Assembly (NCBI GenBank): GCA_015680685.1
Contig: MNCI01034785.1
Coordinates: forward strand, 905,241 to 969,240
Origin: Gnetum montanum
Taxonomy: Eukaryota > Streptophyta > Gnetopsida > Gnetales > Gnetaceae
DNA length: 64,000 bases
Reading direction: 5' to 3'
This document shows, one piece after another, positions 45,616 through 58,041 of this stretch. Position 1 is the stretch's first letter. Each line of letters starts with the position of its first letter. A model generated the notes under the pieces. It ran no database searches and was not told where the DNA came from. It saw only the letters and a program-made list of their open reading frames with translations. The translations under genes and the position numbers were made by a program.

Positions 45616-47413
45616 TGTAGCGACTGAAAACGTCAGTGGCTGGAAACACCGAGAGGTCGTCGGTCAGACAGTCTTAACCCCAGATCCAAGCAAGGGTAGT
45701 GCTAGGTAAAATGGAAATGGGGTGCCCTAAATGGTCTAGTCGATCAAATAGGGACTTAGTCAGTGTCACTAAACCTTTTGCAAACGTGTAATTTGAAAAT
45801 AATGTTTATAGCATAAAATGATAATTATTATATGCAAGGAAATGAAAACGATGTAAAATGCAATGATAAGTAGAAGAATAAAGTAAACTAGAGTTAAGAA
45901 ATGCATCACTTCAAGACTACAACTTTACTTTTTCAATGTGGATACAATTAGTTGCACAATGCTGGGAAGCATAGAGATCCCAAAAGTAACTAATGTTCAA
46001 AGCAAGCCAACTGTATGCTTGAATGCAGATTCAAGAGCTAACAATGCAAAATGCTACAAAGGCAATAAAAAAGAGCTAACAGAATGCCAAAGTATTTGAT
46101 TTTTTTCAACTTGAACAATGCTCACAATGCTCAAGATTGTCAACCCTTTTAATGCCAACCATGCAAAATTTGCCAACCTAATTTTTTGCCAATTTACCAA
46201 CCGCCTAACTTGTGAACTTGCCAACCCTTCGAGCGTTGCTCATCGAGGTATTTATAGGGCTAGGGGGATGCGAGAAATGTAGTTTAGATGCCACATGTCC
46301 TGGACCCACAATATGTTGATGTGTCCATGCTGCATGGACATGAAAAGCTGATTGATGAGCCTGTCATGCTGCAATCACACTGTCGAAACTGGAGATGCTA
46401 GGATCAAGTGTGCCAACGATGCAGATAAGGAGTGAAGTGCACCAATGTAGCGTAGCCACCTGCTACATTGTGCTATACTGTGGAGTGTAGCCTATTAGCG
46501 TGGTGTAGCTGCTTGCTACATTGTGCTACATTATGTAGCGTAGCATAGCGTAGCCACCAATTTGAAGAATAAATTTGCATTGGAGTTAATTGCAAGTGCT
46601 AAAATCCCTTGATGTGTATTGGCTAATTCTTCATGTTTGTTATGCTATGCTACACTACATAGCATAGCATAACGTAGCAGCTAGTCTTAACTGCGATTTC
46701 CACTTAAGTTGTAAACTTTTGTCTGATGATCATGCTAACAATTTGAAACCTTTGTTCTCTATGATGTGAAGCCTTTGAACTTGTTGATCCTGCATTTTGA
46801 GATGCCTTTTATCGTTCTTGCATCATCGCTATGCTATGCTACGCTATGTAGCGTAGCATAGCGTAGCAGCCAACATAGCCTATTTTTTGCTTAATCTGCT
46901 ACTTTTCTAGTAAGAGGAGCTTTTCTAAAGGACTTGAAGTCGAGTAAAGCAACTAGTTTTGAAGGCCTGAGGTGCTTTTTGAGTGCAATTAAAATCACTA
47001 AGTAAGCTGGGCCTTTCTATCTTGCTTTTGCTACGCTGTGCTACACTGCGTAGCGTAGCACTTTTTTCTACAGCTATCTTCTGAGGCCTACTACGGTACA
47101 TAGCATAGCGTATCATAGCAAACTTCTTGACTAGAAAACTTGCCAAACTGTTTTGCACATCCTGAGCACTACCAACAACCCCACACATTGCTTTTTAGTA
47201 GACTATCAACTAGATGAACTACCCAGGTGGGAAGGCTGGAGAGTCCGTTGGGCTTGTCAACATGGGAAGTAGAAAATTTGTCAAACTAGATAGTCTAAAC
47301 TCAAAGGATCCATTTCCTGTCAGACTGCCATGATGATGCACTTGTGGAAATTCTTTGCCTAAATTCTAAGACTCTAGTCAAGCAAGAGGGTCCCAAAATT
47401 TCAGGGTGTTTCA
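45616..47413 (-). repeat. 5' LTR of T
   Basis: 1798 bp; the minus strand runs from TGAAACACCC at 47413 to CTACA at 45616. TATA box (minus) at 46249-46257. U3 palindromes are at about 46450-46550, 46635-46680, 46828-46868, 47028-47060 and 47085-47120; the 46828-46868 one has 20-bp arms with few mismatches. By eye it is roughly 90% identical to 29504-31291, with mostly transitions between the copies. Confidence 0.9.
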
Positions 47414-48260
47414 CTAAGCATATTCCAATAGTAGATAGAAAGTGGTGTGAAGGTCTTCATGGATGACTTCTCCACCTACGAAGCAAACTTTGATCAAGCC
47501 TTGGACCGATTAGAGCAAGTATTACAATGATGCATAGAAACCAATTTAATCCTCAACTAGTAGAAAATCCATTTGACGGTCCAAGAAGACATCGTACTAG
47601 GGCATAAAATTTCATGAATAGGGATAGAGGTAGACCCTAAAAAGATCAAAGTTATCCAAGGATATACCCATTAACCAGAAATTTTAAAAGATATCCAGTC
47701 ATTCCTTGGACACACTGGCTACTACAGAAGGTTTATTGAGAACTTTTCAAAGGTTGCAAAACCATTGGTTGGACTAACAAAAAAGGACGTATCTTTTAAA
47801 TGGACCAAGGAACTAGCCTTCCAAACTTTAAAAAAAAGTTCATGAAACACCATTCTATAAGCTCCTAACTAGTCCAAACCATTCCACATAATGACTGATG
47901 CATCCAACTATGCTTTAGGAGCCATACTTACACAATTAGATAATCAAAAATGTCCTTATTACATCCACTATGCAAGTAGAAGTATTACTGGTGCACAACT
48001 TATCTACACTACAACAGAGAAATAATTAATGATTGTAGTGTTTGCACTAGAAAAATTTAGGCACTATGTCTTGGACTATAAGGTATTCATGCATACGAAT
48101 CATAGTATAATAAGGTTTTTTATGAATAAATCAATGGTAAGCCCTCACATCATATGATGGCTTGTAATCTTACAAGAGTTCGATCTTACGATGATCAATT
48201 GTAAAGGCACCGAAAACGTAGTTGCTAATCATTTATCTCGATTGCGATGGGACATAAAAG
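47414..48260 (+). pseudogene. A reverse transcriptase, part 2, and RNase H
   Basis: Continues the RT cut by T: the catalytic box VKVFMDDFSTY is intact, then VLGHKIS, the FLGHTGYYRRFI region and a short frameshift near 47835. RNase H starts at about 47880 with MTDASNYALGAILTQLDNQ, continues with TTTEK and HTNHSIIRF, and ends GTENVVANHLSRL (about 48240). Two catalytic Asp of RNase H read Asn (HTNHS and VANHL), each explained by one G-to-A change. From 47880 on the frame stays in register to 49705. Confidence 0.8.
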
Positions 48261-49705
48261 AGGATGAGTATCTAATTTCTAATTATTTCGTAAATGAACT
48301 CCTCTTTGCAGGTGTAGTGAATACTCAATTAACCATGGAGACAAACTAGTATAGTAGCATTTTCACCTATCTCCTTATACAACAAACACCACAAGGGTTT
48401 AACACTAAAAAGAAACAATAGTTTCTTCACCAAGCCAAGTATTTTATGGAAATCAATGGGCAACTTTACAAAGTATGTTCTGATGGCTTGGTTCAATGGT
48501 GTGTTCCTGATGTAGAACAATTGTAAGTTCTCCAAGATGCTCATGAGGGTCCTTGTGGGGGTCATTACGCTAGGAGACAAATAGCCATTAAGAACTTACT
48601 TGTAGGATATTATTGGCCTACCTTGTTCTGGGATGCTCATCATTTCATCTAATCTTGTGAGTGCTACCAACATGATGGGGAGACTACCGCTAAACTAGAG
48701 GGCCCACAACAATGGATTTAACCTTTAGAATCCTTCAAAATATGGGGAATTGATTTTATGGGGCCCATTACACTAATGTCCAGTGGAAAAGATTATATTA
48801 TTGTTTCTATTGACTACCTTACAAAATGGGTAGAAGTAGCTATTATTAATGATTGTACATCATCTACAGTAGCATGATTTATTCAACAACAAATCATAAA
48901 TAGGTTTGGTGTGCCTCATGCACTTATTTTAGACAATGGTACACACTTCACAGGTGTGACCTTTCAAAAATTAATGCAATGCTTAGGGGTTGAGCACAAA
49001 CTGACTACACCATATCACCCCCAAGAAAACGGTTAAGCCAAAGTCACCAACAAGGAGATTACAAAGATATTTACAAGAACCATTAGCAAGTTTAGACGAG
49101 CCTAGAGCACTAAACTAAACGATGCTCTTTGGGCATACCGCTCCACATGGAAACTTCCTATAGGCTACTCTTCCTATGAGTTAGTGTACAGTAAATTACT
49201 AACACTTCCCACTCAAATTGAGCTCCCTACACTATCCATGGCATGTGACCTCAACCTTGACCTCAATCTAGCACAAAAACAATGGTTGGTGATCCTTAAC
49301 CTACTAGATGAGAACCAATTAGCTGCCTTGTCATCTAACGAATTGCACAAGGCCTTCAATAAACAACGTCATAACCTAAGAATTAGGAAAGTTAAATATC
49401 AACTAGAAGATAAGGTTCTCTACTAGAATCCCACACATGTACCACAATGTACCAAATTTCAAATGTTGTGGGAAGGACCTTATGTCATTCATGCAACTTT
49501 TCCTTCAAGGGCCATGATGATATACAAACCTGAGAGCTGGGATAAGAAACTATTGGTCAAAATCCAACAAACCAAAACATTCCATGAGCTTAGAATAGCT
49601 AGTACTCATGCTACCTCTATTGGTGGACAACCTTGCTCGCTATTTCAGATCTCCTCCTTCCAACTTAGTTGTGGGGCATATGGCCACCTATTCCAACCAT
49701 TCTAA
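48261..49705 (+). pseudogene. A integrase
   Basis: In register with RNase H. Zinc finger HEGPCGGHYARR ... CECYQ at 48542-48670. Catalytic core: first Asp in IIVSIDYLTKWVEV (about 48810), second in ALILDNGTHFTG (about 48930). The Glu position reads Lys in ENGQAKVTNKEI, apart from a stop at the Gln (about 49035). The C-terminal part is open at 49184-49426 and 49463-49705, with a GPYVIHATFPSRAMMIY segment. About eight stops, mostly at Gln or Arg codons. It would insert the cDNA for A and possibly for Q and R. Confidence 0.8.
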
Positions 49706-51598
49706 GCCCTTAGCTCTCTTTTTATTTTTTGTTTTACAAATTTTTATTTTAAACATTTCTTCAATCTTTCTTATTTATTTTTTACACCATTTTTCACATT
49801 TTTACTATTTCTTTGTTTGGTTGATTTACTTTTATTCATTATACAATAAGTGATCTTGATGTTAGATTGAATTATATATTATTGATTGCTAATTTTTGGT
49901 TTTCACCTTTGAATTATGATGCTGATATTATGATATGGTTATTTTGATAAAACAGGCAATGAGTCCACATCGTCCATTCATCTATTCAACTCTATCATCT
50001 CCATTGTCTTGGAATTGTACAGTCTCTTTTTTGTAATCAACTTCTTAATAAATGGGTGGCTTGGTATTCTTCAAACCAAGGAAGGATTTAATGGGTGAAA
50101 AGGGTGTAACTTCAAGGGGATTCGATGCATTTGTGCTAGCCATTCTCTTGGGTTCTTAGATGCATTTTCTTGGGTTTTCCGCCATTCTGCCATCAATCAA
50201 ATATCAAGAAGCTAAGTGAATAAAAATAAGTCTTTGCATGGTGTGGTTCTCATGCAAAAAAATAAAAAAATATAAAAGAAAAGTGGGAATTCAAAGCACA
50301 CCCCTTAAACATAATAAAGCAATATGGGCTACAAGCACTAGTTATGGCACTAGAAAAACATGTTACCCATTCTTGAAGGTTCCCGCTAACTAAGGCCCTT
50401 TCTCACTTCTTACTTCTCCATCTCGCTCTCCTTGGGATGGTGGTGACTCTTTGTGAAGGCATTCTTGTTGCTTCAAGAGGATGGTTTGGCCAAGTGTATT
50501 GATGCGACATCACTAAGTGTGGTTGGTTGGAGTCTAGATTTGGAATGAGTTCTACTCAATCACATTAACCATGACATACATAAGGGGCTTTACACAACCT
50601 TGCCCTTGGGATTCCATTCCATTTCTACTCTCTATCTTTCTTTCCATTTTCCACCTCATTGTCGATTTTATGATTAGTCCATATCTTGGTTGATTCATTG
50701 TTTTTCCTTGGTAAATTCCTATGGATAATTTTTTTAACTCTTGCTTCCAGATGACATTCCTAGAGCCTATGGACTTTTTGGTTTGTGGGTTTGTCAAGGC
50801 ATAAAGGGCATGAGCCTGCTTTGGGGAGGACCCACTGGCATTCCTTTTTGGTGTCGTTGTTAAGTTCTTTTCCTTAAACATTCTCTACAATCAACCATTT
50901 CTCGTTTCATCCCCATCTTTGACATCCACTTTATTGGCATTTCCATTATTATTTTTCCCATCTTTCTTGTTCCTTATATTTTTCCATCTTATTGCTACTG
51001 GAGGTTTGCTCTTAGTCATGGGGACCTTGGCATAAATTTTTGAATTTCTCCATTCTACTACTTGCCTAACCCCTACACCTTGGGTAGTTATCAGTAATAA
51101 ACTTCTAACCAGTTTCTTCCATAACCACAACCTAGCCAATGTGCTTTATATCAAGACAAGGTATCAATTGCATTGTGGCTTACTTATCCTTGCTCATTCA
51201 TGACTATGTTATCTGTGTAGATGGCGATTACATGAACTATGGACTGGAATAGGAGGAAGCACTCAAGATGGACTGGAGCTAGAACATTTATGCTAGGAAT
51301 AAGTCTGGTCGCATGGCTATGGATAAACAATAGGGGATGCAATCTCGGCATTGGTGACAAAACACCTCATTTTCTTTTCTTCCTCTTTCTCTTCAAGCTA
51401 TCAAGTGAAGGTTTGGATGTCATCCATGTACAGTGTTCACCACAAAGGATGTGAACACCAATGTTGTAATATGTTTGTCGATCTGTTCAATGGGCACTTT
51501 GAGTCTATTATTCCCTATTTTTGTTAGTTCTCATTCAATCAATAATCCCATACCTTCCCAATATTTTGTAAGAAACTTGAGGATGAGTTTTCATTCAA
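49706..51598 (+). other. 3' region of A
   Basis: Homologous, in reverse orientation, to 20395-22300 and 56188-58085. It begins with an AT-rich part (49720-49870) and continues with no env-like frame on the element strand. On the opposite strand a basic frame is open (50552-51139). It ends at the polypurine tract before 51610. Confidence 0.7.
50552..51139 (-). CDS. Basic antisense frame in the 3' region of A, not recognised
   Basis: A minus-strand frame of about 196 codons with only two stops, close together (RNG*L* near 50890). It is rich in Lys, Arg, Asn and Ser; a segment reads NASGSSPKQAHALYALTNP. Sister copies carry the same frame: plus strand in Q near 56530-57080 (NVSGSYPK, AHVHNALTNP) and in R near 20755-21300 (NVSGSSPK, AHAVNALTNP). 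A 5' exon may lie before it, since an intron-like GT...AG spacer is seen in R (about 20618-20699). The keeping of one antisense frame in three copies suggests it was coding, possibly nuclear and nucleic-acid binding because it is basic. It could instead be chance in a conserved 3' region. Confidence 0.4.
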
Positions 51599-51609
51599 TC
51601 ATGGGGGTA
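51599..51609 (+). other. Polypurine tract of A
   Basis: CATGGGGGTA stands directly before the 3' LTR. Q has CATGGAGGCTA in the same place on its strand (56048-56058). Confidence 0.65.
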
Positions 51610-52422
51610 TGATGACCTGCGATATCACGTACGCGATATCATGGCCTTCCATGCGATATCACATATGCAATATTACAACCTACCTTATTGCCCATAAATA
51701 AGAGTCGAGTGCACTTGGTTTGCATTGTTAGTCTTAGTCCCTTATCCAAACTCTTGCCTTTTCTCCCTATCAAAGTTAGAATTATTTCTGTGTGCCCATA
51801 GTAGGAGTTATAAAGTGAACGAATCTTTATTCAAGCATTGTGTACCTAAGCACACCTTGTATACAGTAATAAAGATGAACTTTGTGATAAACCTTGTAGC
51901 ATTCAGAATAGATTAATTAAAATTAATTACTGTTACTTAATTTTTTTCTTAGTTAATTAATGATTCTCTCTCACCCTACAACTCTCCTAAGTAAGCACAC
52001 ATAGTACAATCACTTCGAGCATGCATGTAATACTTGGTAACCCAGTAATGATTAGCATTTGGTAATACCAGTAGTGTTGCACTAGTTCAAGATGTGTATG
52101 GCAGGTGAGAATGGATATTGGTGTTAGAATCAGTTAGAGCCTAGTTAATAAGTAGTCAAATTAAATTAGTTACTTAGTTATCCATCTCTCCTCCCTTATT
52201 AGCAACAGGACATAAAAACATAAAAAAGTATAAAAATCATATGCCTCAAGTTTGCTTAACCATACAATTGTGACATACAAGTAAGCTTGGGAAGACAATG
52301 AGTGATCAACCCACTCTTGTTCCACAAAGGTGCATAAGCACTTAGTCCTTGAAATTTGACTGGATTTTGCATGGATGCTTGTATTTATATGGTTGAGCAT
52401 AGGGATACCTCACCATTCATCA
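51610..52422 (+). repeat. 3' LTR of A
   Basis: TGATGAC start, TTCATCA end. U3 palindromes GCGATATCACGTACGCGATA at 51618-51637 and following. TATA-like CATAAATAAG at 51693-51702. The target duplication AATGG follows at 52423. Read alone it would look like a solo LTR, because its partner is 35 kb to the left. Confidence 0.85.
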
Positions 52423-53330
52423 AATGGAATCCTATTCCTCAAATAATAACTCCAAGGGCTCTAGTAGTGCTCAATACTTCTTTAAGAAAGCTTGACAATG
52501 AACATGAGGCAAGGCTTACTAGAGCATTTAGAAATGCTTCAAGACTTCCATATGTAGGGTTGAACACTTTTAACAATGTAGATGACACCAATGCTTTTGC
52601 AAGTTAGTTGAAGGTACTCAAGAAGCATTTTCAATTGGAAGATATACAAATTAACTTAAGGATACCTATTCTTGAATCTAGATTAGAAGGTATGGCTTCT
52701 ACATGATTTGAAAAGGAGTCTGAGGGTTATGAAAGAAGAAATTATTAACCTATCAAAGATTGAGGTCTAATGAAATACAAGTTGAAAAGAAAATTTGAAC
52801 AATCTCATGAGAGGCAAGAAACCATTATGAGGTCAAAATTCCTAAGGCAATGCGACAAGGATGTCAAAGAATTTTATGTTGAATTTTGTGATCTATTCCA
52901 TGAAGCTAAGGTAAACTAGGGAGGAGTATGAGTAAGATTCAAGCTTTTTAGGAGGTCTCAAAATGACATACCAGCAACAGTTATCCTTTTATGAGCCACA
53001 AACCCTTGATGAGGCTCATGATTTGGCACTCAAGGTTGAGAAGAAATTAGGTGGATTCAAAAACAAGAGCAAACAAACTTCTAAGGGTAAGGAGATTGGA
53101 TCTAGATCTAATAAGGGATCCAAATCCAAATCTGAAGATAAGGAGGGTAGCCAAGATAAGAAGACTAAAGGAGATGATAAAAATAATAAACCCAGGAAGG
53201 ACCTGAGCAAGGGAGGCAAGGATCAATGTAGCAACTAATCAAAATTTTAGTGCTTCAAGTATGGAGAATGGGGACATAAGCAATGTGAATGTCCACTTCA
53301 CAAGGTAGCCACAAATAAAGATGTACAAAC
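52423..53330 (+). pseudogene. S gag, main part
   Basis: Continues from 15782 with NPIPQIITPRALVVLN and the core FEQSHERQETIMRSKFLRQC, DVKEFYVEFCDLFHEA. Then a helical part open at 52963-53238 and a Lys/Ser/Gly/Asp-rich basic linker. The zinc knuckle at 53251-53296 reads CFKYGEWGHKQCEC: the second Cys has become Tyr while the Gly-His and the last Cys remain. At least five stops. Gag would pack the S RNA. Two small frame changes lie near 52730-52780 and 52930. Confidence 0.75.
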
Positions 53331-53399
53331 CATGGAGGTGGAGGAGACATCAAGCCAAGCTCTTCAAGGAGGTAATCCTAATGCTCCAAAATTGCAAAT

Positions 53400-55037
53400 G
53401 CTTCTAAATTAAATTCTTATGCATTCATGGGAATGTCAATAGAGGAGATTATCCTAATGGGAAATTATTATTTTAGATTGGGGATATTTGTTTACTTACT
53501 AGGTAATGGATTCATGTTTTTATTAATGGAGAAGCCCAATAAAATGTTATTTCTTCTAAGGCAATTACTAGATTGGGTTTGGTAACTAATCCTCATCCAA
53601 GACCCTATAAGGTGCAATGGTTATCTAAAGATTTTTCCTACAAGGTGAAGGAAAAATGTACTTTGAAGTTTAAAATATGAAGTTTTCATGATGTTGTGAG
53701 GTATGATGTGCTTCCAATAAATTGTGTTGATGTAATTCTTAGTAAACCTTGGAATTTTGACAATGGTGCTTAGTTTGATGGAGCAAGAAACATGTGGAGT
53801 GTTGTTAGACCTAATGAAATCTGTGATTTTATTCCTATGATAGCTAAATAAGTGAGGTAGAAAAGCTCACTTAATGCTTCCTTGATCCTTTTATGAAAGA
53901 GGAAATATATTAAGGAACATGATGAAATCTGTTTTGGTTTTGTTGTTGACACAATAGTTGCTACTAACCATGATAATGTGTAGGTTGAACTTCCTATTGG
54001 TGTGCTAGGCTTGAAAGAAAAATTTCCCAAGGTGTTCAATGGGAAATTGGATGGACTTACACCAATGAGGAATGTACAACATCAAATTAACTTCATTCCT
54101 AATGCTACCATTCCAAATGAGAGAGCTTACCAGATGGCACCAAATCAAAGGGTTGAATTGCAAAGGCAAGTAGAGGGGTTACTTGCAAATGGCTTCATGA
54201 GGGAATCTATTTCACCTTCTTCAATTCCAACAATTCTAGTGCTAAAGAAGAACAATGATTAATGGAGGATGTGCATTAATTCTAGGACAATGAATAAGAT
54301 AGAAGTGAGGTATAGGTTTCCTATTCCAAGGATGGATGATATCCTTTATGTCCTTACCAATGCTGAATTTTTTAACAAAATTGATTTGAAGAGTGGATAT
54401 CATTAAATTAGAATTAGGCCTAGTGATGAGTGGAAGATAACTTTCAAAACACTGGATGAATTGTTTAAGTGGTTGGTAATGCCAGTTGGGCTCACAAATG
54501 CACCTACTACATTCATGAGGTTGATGCATGATGTATTGAAGGACTTGATTAGTAAGTGATGTATTATATTTTTTAACAATATTTTGGTGTATAGCTCTAA
54601 TGAGGAAGATCACTTGAGGATGGTGTGTTTTAAGTTGGAGGAGGCACAGTTGGTGATCAATGTGAAGAAAAATCATTTCTTCAAGAGAGAAATCACATAT
54701 TTGAGACATGTAACCTCTAAAAATTAGATTCAAATGAAATCTACCAAGGTAAAGGCTATAAGGAATTGGCCAACTCCAAAGAATGTTCCTTGATTTAATA
54801 GGCTTTTATAGATGCTTCATCAAAAAATTTAGTGGTATTTTGTGTCCTATGTTAACATTTTTGAAGAAAAATAACGAATTTAGGTGGGATAATGAATCCC
54901 AAGGAAGCTTTGACTTGTTGAAATCAAAGATTACCAATGAACCAGTGCTTGCAATTCCAAATTTTTAGAAGCTTTTTCAAGTGGAGATGAATGTAAGTGG
55001 ACTTGCCATTGGTGGGGTGCTTTCACAAGAAGGTAGG
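53400..55037 (+). pseudogene. S protease, reverse transcriptase and start of RNase H
   Basis: The protease is poorly kept near 53490-53770 (AITRLGLVTNPHPRPYKVQW). RT is in one frame from 54002 to 54780: LGLKEKFPKVFNGKLDGL, a pre-RT linker, [48 protein letters not shown]. The catalytic box reads FFNNILVYSS: both Asp of the DD pair are Asn. A deletion near 54782 shifts the frame into FLDLIGFYRCFIKKF and the start of RNase H, which is cut by Q after GGVLSQEG (55037). Stops are mostly at Gln or Trp codons. Confidence 0.75.
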
Positions 55038-56047
55038 TGATGAGTGGCAAGGTACCCCTACACTCAAACATATGAAACGAGCGTAGCACGCGTGATCTGG
55101 TCGAACTCCACAGACTAAATGCCTAAAAACCTCATGGAACACTTAGGGTTAATCATTCATTATCTTCCCAGACTTACTTGTAGTTGTCATGGTTTATGGT
55201 TAAGTAAGTCCGAGGTATATGATTTTTATGGTCTTTTATGGTTTTTCTCCTATGCTAAAGGGTGAAGGGTTGAGAGAGCTAACTAACTCTAACTAAGGAC
55301 TAAGTCTAAACTAACTAGCATTAGCATCCATTTCCACTTACCGTACACACCGTAAACTATGCAACTGTGGCTACCAAATGCTAATCATTACTAGGATCAC
55401 CACACGTAACACACATGCTCGAAGTGGTCGTACTGAGGCACCTAACTAGGAGGAAAGGGTTGAGAGAATCTATCTAGCCTACGTGCGATGAGCAGCCGAT
55501 TCCTTGACTAACCGTACACATCTGTCGTGCACAACTACCATTGGGATTACCAAGCACAGATCCTGGATACACCACTAGGTTACCAAGTAGTCACACGAGA
55601 TGCTCGTAATCAAATTGTACTCATACCACATGCGATGAGTAGCCGATTCCTTGACTAACCGTACACATCCTTAAATGCTCGTAATCAAGTCGTACTCATA
55701 CCATATTCTAGGAAAGTAATAAATATAAATTAATAAAAATCCTATTCCATGCACTGCAAGGTTTATCCAATCAAGTTCATCTTTATTGCCATACAAAACT
55801 TGCGTTCAGGTACAAAGCTGCTTGAATAAAGATCCGTTCACTCTAGGACTCCTACTGTGGGCACATGGAAAATAATCTATCTCTGGAGTGATCAAACTAC
55901 TAGAATTTCCCTACTTCTAGACTAGGAGAAGAAATAAGGGGAGTGCCGCCTCTTATTTATAGATTTTGTAGCGGACCACAATATCGCATATGCGATATCG
56001 TAGGCAACGACGTGATATCGCAACAACCGCGATATCGCATCTCATCA
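55038..56047 (-). repeat. 3' LTR of Q
   Basis: 1010 bp with TGATGAG/CTCATCA termini. Minus-strand U3 starts at 56047 with GATATCGC palindromes (55978-56040); TATA box (minus) at 55954-55962. Compared by eye with 61467-62524 the copies differ at many sites, mostly transitions. Confidence 0.9.
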
Positions 56048-58041
56048 TAGCCTCCATGACTAAATGAAAACTCGTCCTTGATTCCTGTACAATAATATCG
56101 GGAAGGTATGGAATTATTGAGGGAAATCGAACTACTAGGATGACATGTGAACAGATCATTATTACAAGACTTGAAAAAATTGGTGTTCATGATAACAAGG
56201 GTGAACACCTTATTACAATGACATCAGGCCTTTGTTGGTAGTTGAGAAAGAGAGAGAGAAAGAAGTGTTGCTGCTACCAACACCAAGATTGCATCTTCGT
56301 TGTCCATCCATAAGCACACCATTGATCTTGCTCCTTGCATAGCTGCTTCAATGCTACTCCATTCCAAGTGTTTGCTACAGATCCAATCCATTTTTTGTAT
56401 GATTGCCATCTGCACACAACACAATCTTAATTAGCAAGGGCAACTAAATCATCATGTAATTGATACCTTGCTTTAGTGTAAACTCATTGGCTAGGCTATG
56501 GTATGGCTGATATGGATCTGGAGATATATTAATGATGACTACCGAAGGTGTAGGGGTTAGGAAGAAAATCAAAAATTTCGAGGCTAGAAGAAAATCAAAA
56601 AATTCAAGCCTCATACCCCCATGACTAATCGCGAATCTCCGATAGTGTTATAATGGAGAAAGAAAAGGAGTAAGAAAGATAGATAAAAAGGGATAACTGA
56701 AAACATCAATGAAATGGATGTCAAGATGGTAATGAATAAAATAATGTTAATTGCAAAATGTTAAGGGAAAGAATTTAACTAAGGCTCCAAATAGGAATGT
56801 CAGTGGGTCCTACCCAAAGTAGGCTCATGTCCATAATGCCCTGACAAACCCACATTCAAAAGAGTCCATAGGCTCTAGGAATGTCATTCGGAACAAGAGT
56901 TAAAGTCTTAACCATAAGAATTTACCAAAAAGAAAACAATGCATCAACCAAAATATATACACTAATGATACAACCGGAAATGAGGTGAACAATGGAAAGA
57001 AGGATGGAGAGAATGGAATGGAATTTCAAGAACAAGGTGTTGTACAACCCCTTGTGTGTTTTATGATTAATGTGACTTGGCAAGTCTCATTCCAACTTTG
57101 GCCTCAAACCAACCACATCTAGTGACTTCGCATCAATGCATTCGGCCAAACCATCGACTTGGATAATAAGAATGCATCCTCCAAGAGCCACCACCATTCC
57201 GACAAAACAAAGGAGAGAATGGGAAGCGAGAAGGACCTTAGTTAGAGGGAACACTTTTGGTTCCATAACCAGTTCTTGTAGCCCAAATTTATTCATCTAA
57301 GGGGTGTGCTTTGAATTCTCACTTTCTTTTTTTCTCTTCTTTTTTTTTTTTGTGTATTGTGTTTTTATGCGTGAGAACCACACCATGCAAAGACTTGATT
57401 ATTTTTATTGTCTCAGCTTCTGATAATTGGGTAACATCAGAATGGTAGAAAACTTAAGAAGAAACATTCAAGCACCCAAGAGAATGACCAACACAAAAGC
57501 ATCAAGTTCCTTTGAAGTCACACCCTTTTCAATCTCAATCCGTGAGTCCTTCCTTAGTTTGAGAAATCCCCAATCACCGATTCGTTTAAGTTCTTATTAA
57601 GAAGGGAACTATACATTTCCAAACCAAGAGAAACCATAGATATTGGTGGATGGATGGATGAATTGATCTCATTGCCTGCCATATCAAAAGAAACATACCT
57701 TAGTATCAACATTGTGACTTAAAGGTAAAAACCAAACATTAGCAATCAATATAAAAATAGTTCATACCATCAGTCCGAACACTTATTGGGTGACAAACTT
57801 ACAGGGTGGATGGCACACACACACACACACACAAATGGAAAAGTATAACGATGTTGTAAAACAAAAACTAAAAAAGCTAAAGAAATTTGTAAAAGAAAAT
57901 TAGAAAAGTTAAAGAAATTTGTAAAACAAAAATGTGTAAAATAAAAACATGTAAAACAAAAATCGAAAAAAAACTGAGGGCCCCATATGATTAGCATAGG
58001 TGTCCATCTCCCCCATGACTGAGTGGAAAGGAAGAGATCTA
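56048..58041 (-). other. 3' region of Q
   Basis: Same block as 20395-22300. It contains the polypurine tract at its left end (56048-56058), the basic antisense frame on the plus strand (about 56530-57080), a poly-T run near 57337-57352, a (CA)10 tract at 57814-57833 and repeats of GTAAAACAAAAAT near 57855-57960. No env-like frame on the element strand. Confidence 0.7.

Larger units (their letters stand above)
29504..47413 (-). mobile_element. T: Tat-like Ty3/gypsy element, 17.9 kb, with antisense genes
   Basis: Minus strand, from right: 5' LTR (45616-47413), primer site, gag, protease, RT, remnant RNase H, integrase, short tandem array, antisense frame, polypurine tract, 3' LTR (29504-31291). 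Target duplication CTAAG at 29499-29503 and 47414-47418. RT sequence (YVDD, MDGFS-type block) and the gag end resemble the Tat/Ogre clade, which is known for large size, tandem repeats in the 3' region and antisense frames. Unusual: a 5-kb plus-strand spliced gene with flanking arrays lies between protease and RT. Confidence 0.85.
15783..52422 (+). mobile_element. A: Athila-like Ty3/gypsy element, full structure, interrupted by R and T
   Basis: Order: 5' LTR (15788-16581), tRNA-Asp primer site, gag, protease, RT, RNase H, integrase, a 1.9-kb 3' region, polypurine tract, 3' LTR (51610-52422). Without R and T the length is about 9.9 kb, normal for Athila. Clade call: the primer site is tRNA-Asp type and the RT block has FGLCNAP and the FMDD box. 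Target duplication: AATGG at 15778-15782 and 52423-52427. Five bases, GAGGA (15783-15787), lie between the left duplication and the LTR TGATGAG start; see findings. R sits in gag, T in RT. Confidence 0.85.

Noticed and set aside
51610-52422. Solo LTR
   Set aside because: It looked solitary because no primer site follows, but the polypurine tract before it, the 3' region of A and the AATGG duplication pair it with 15788-16581.
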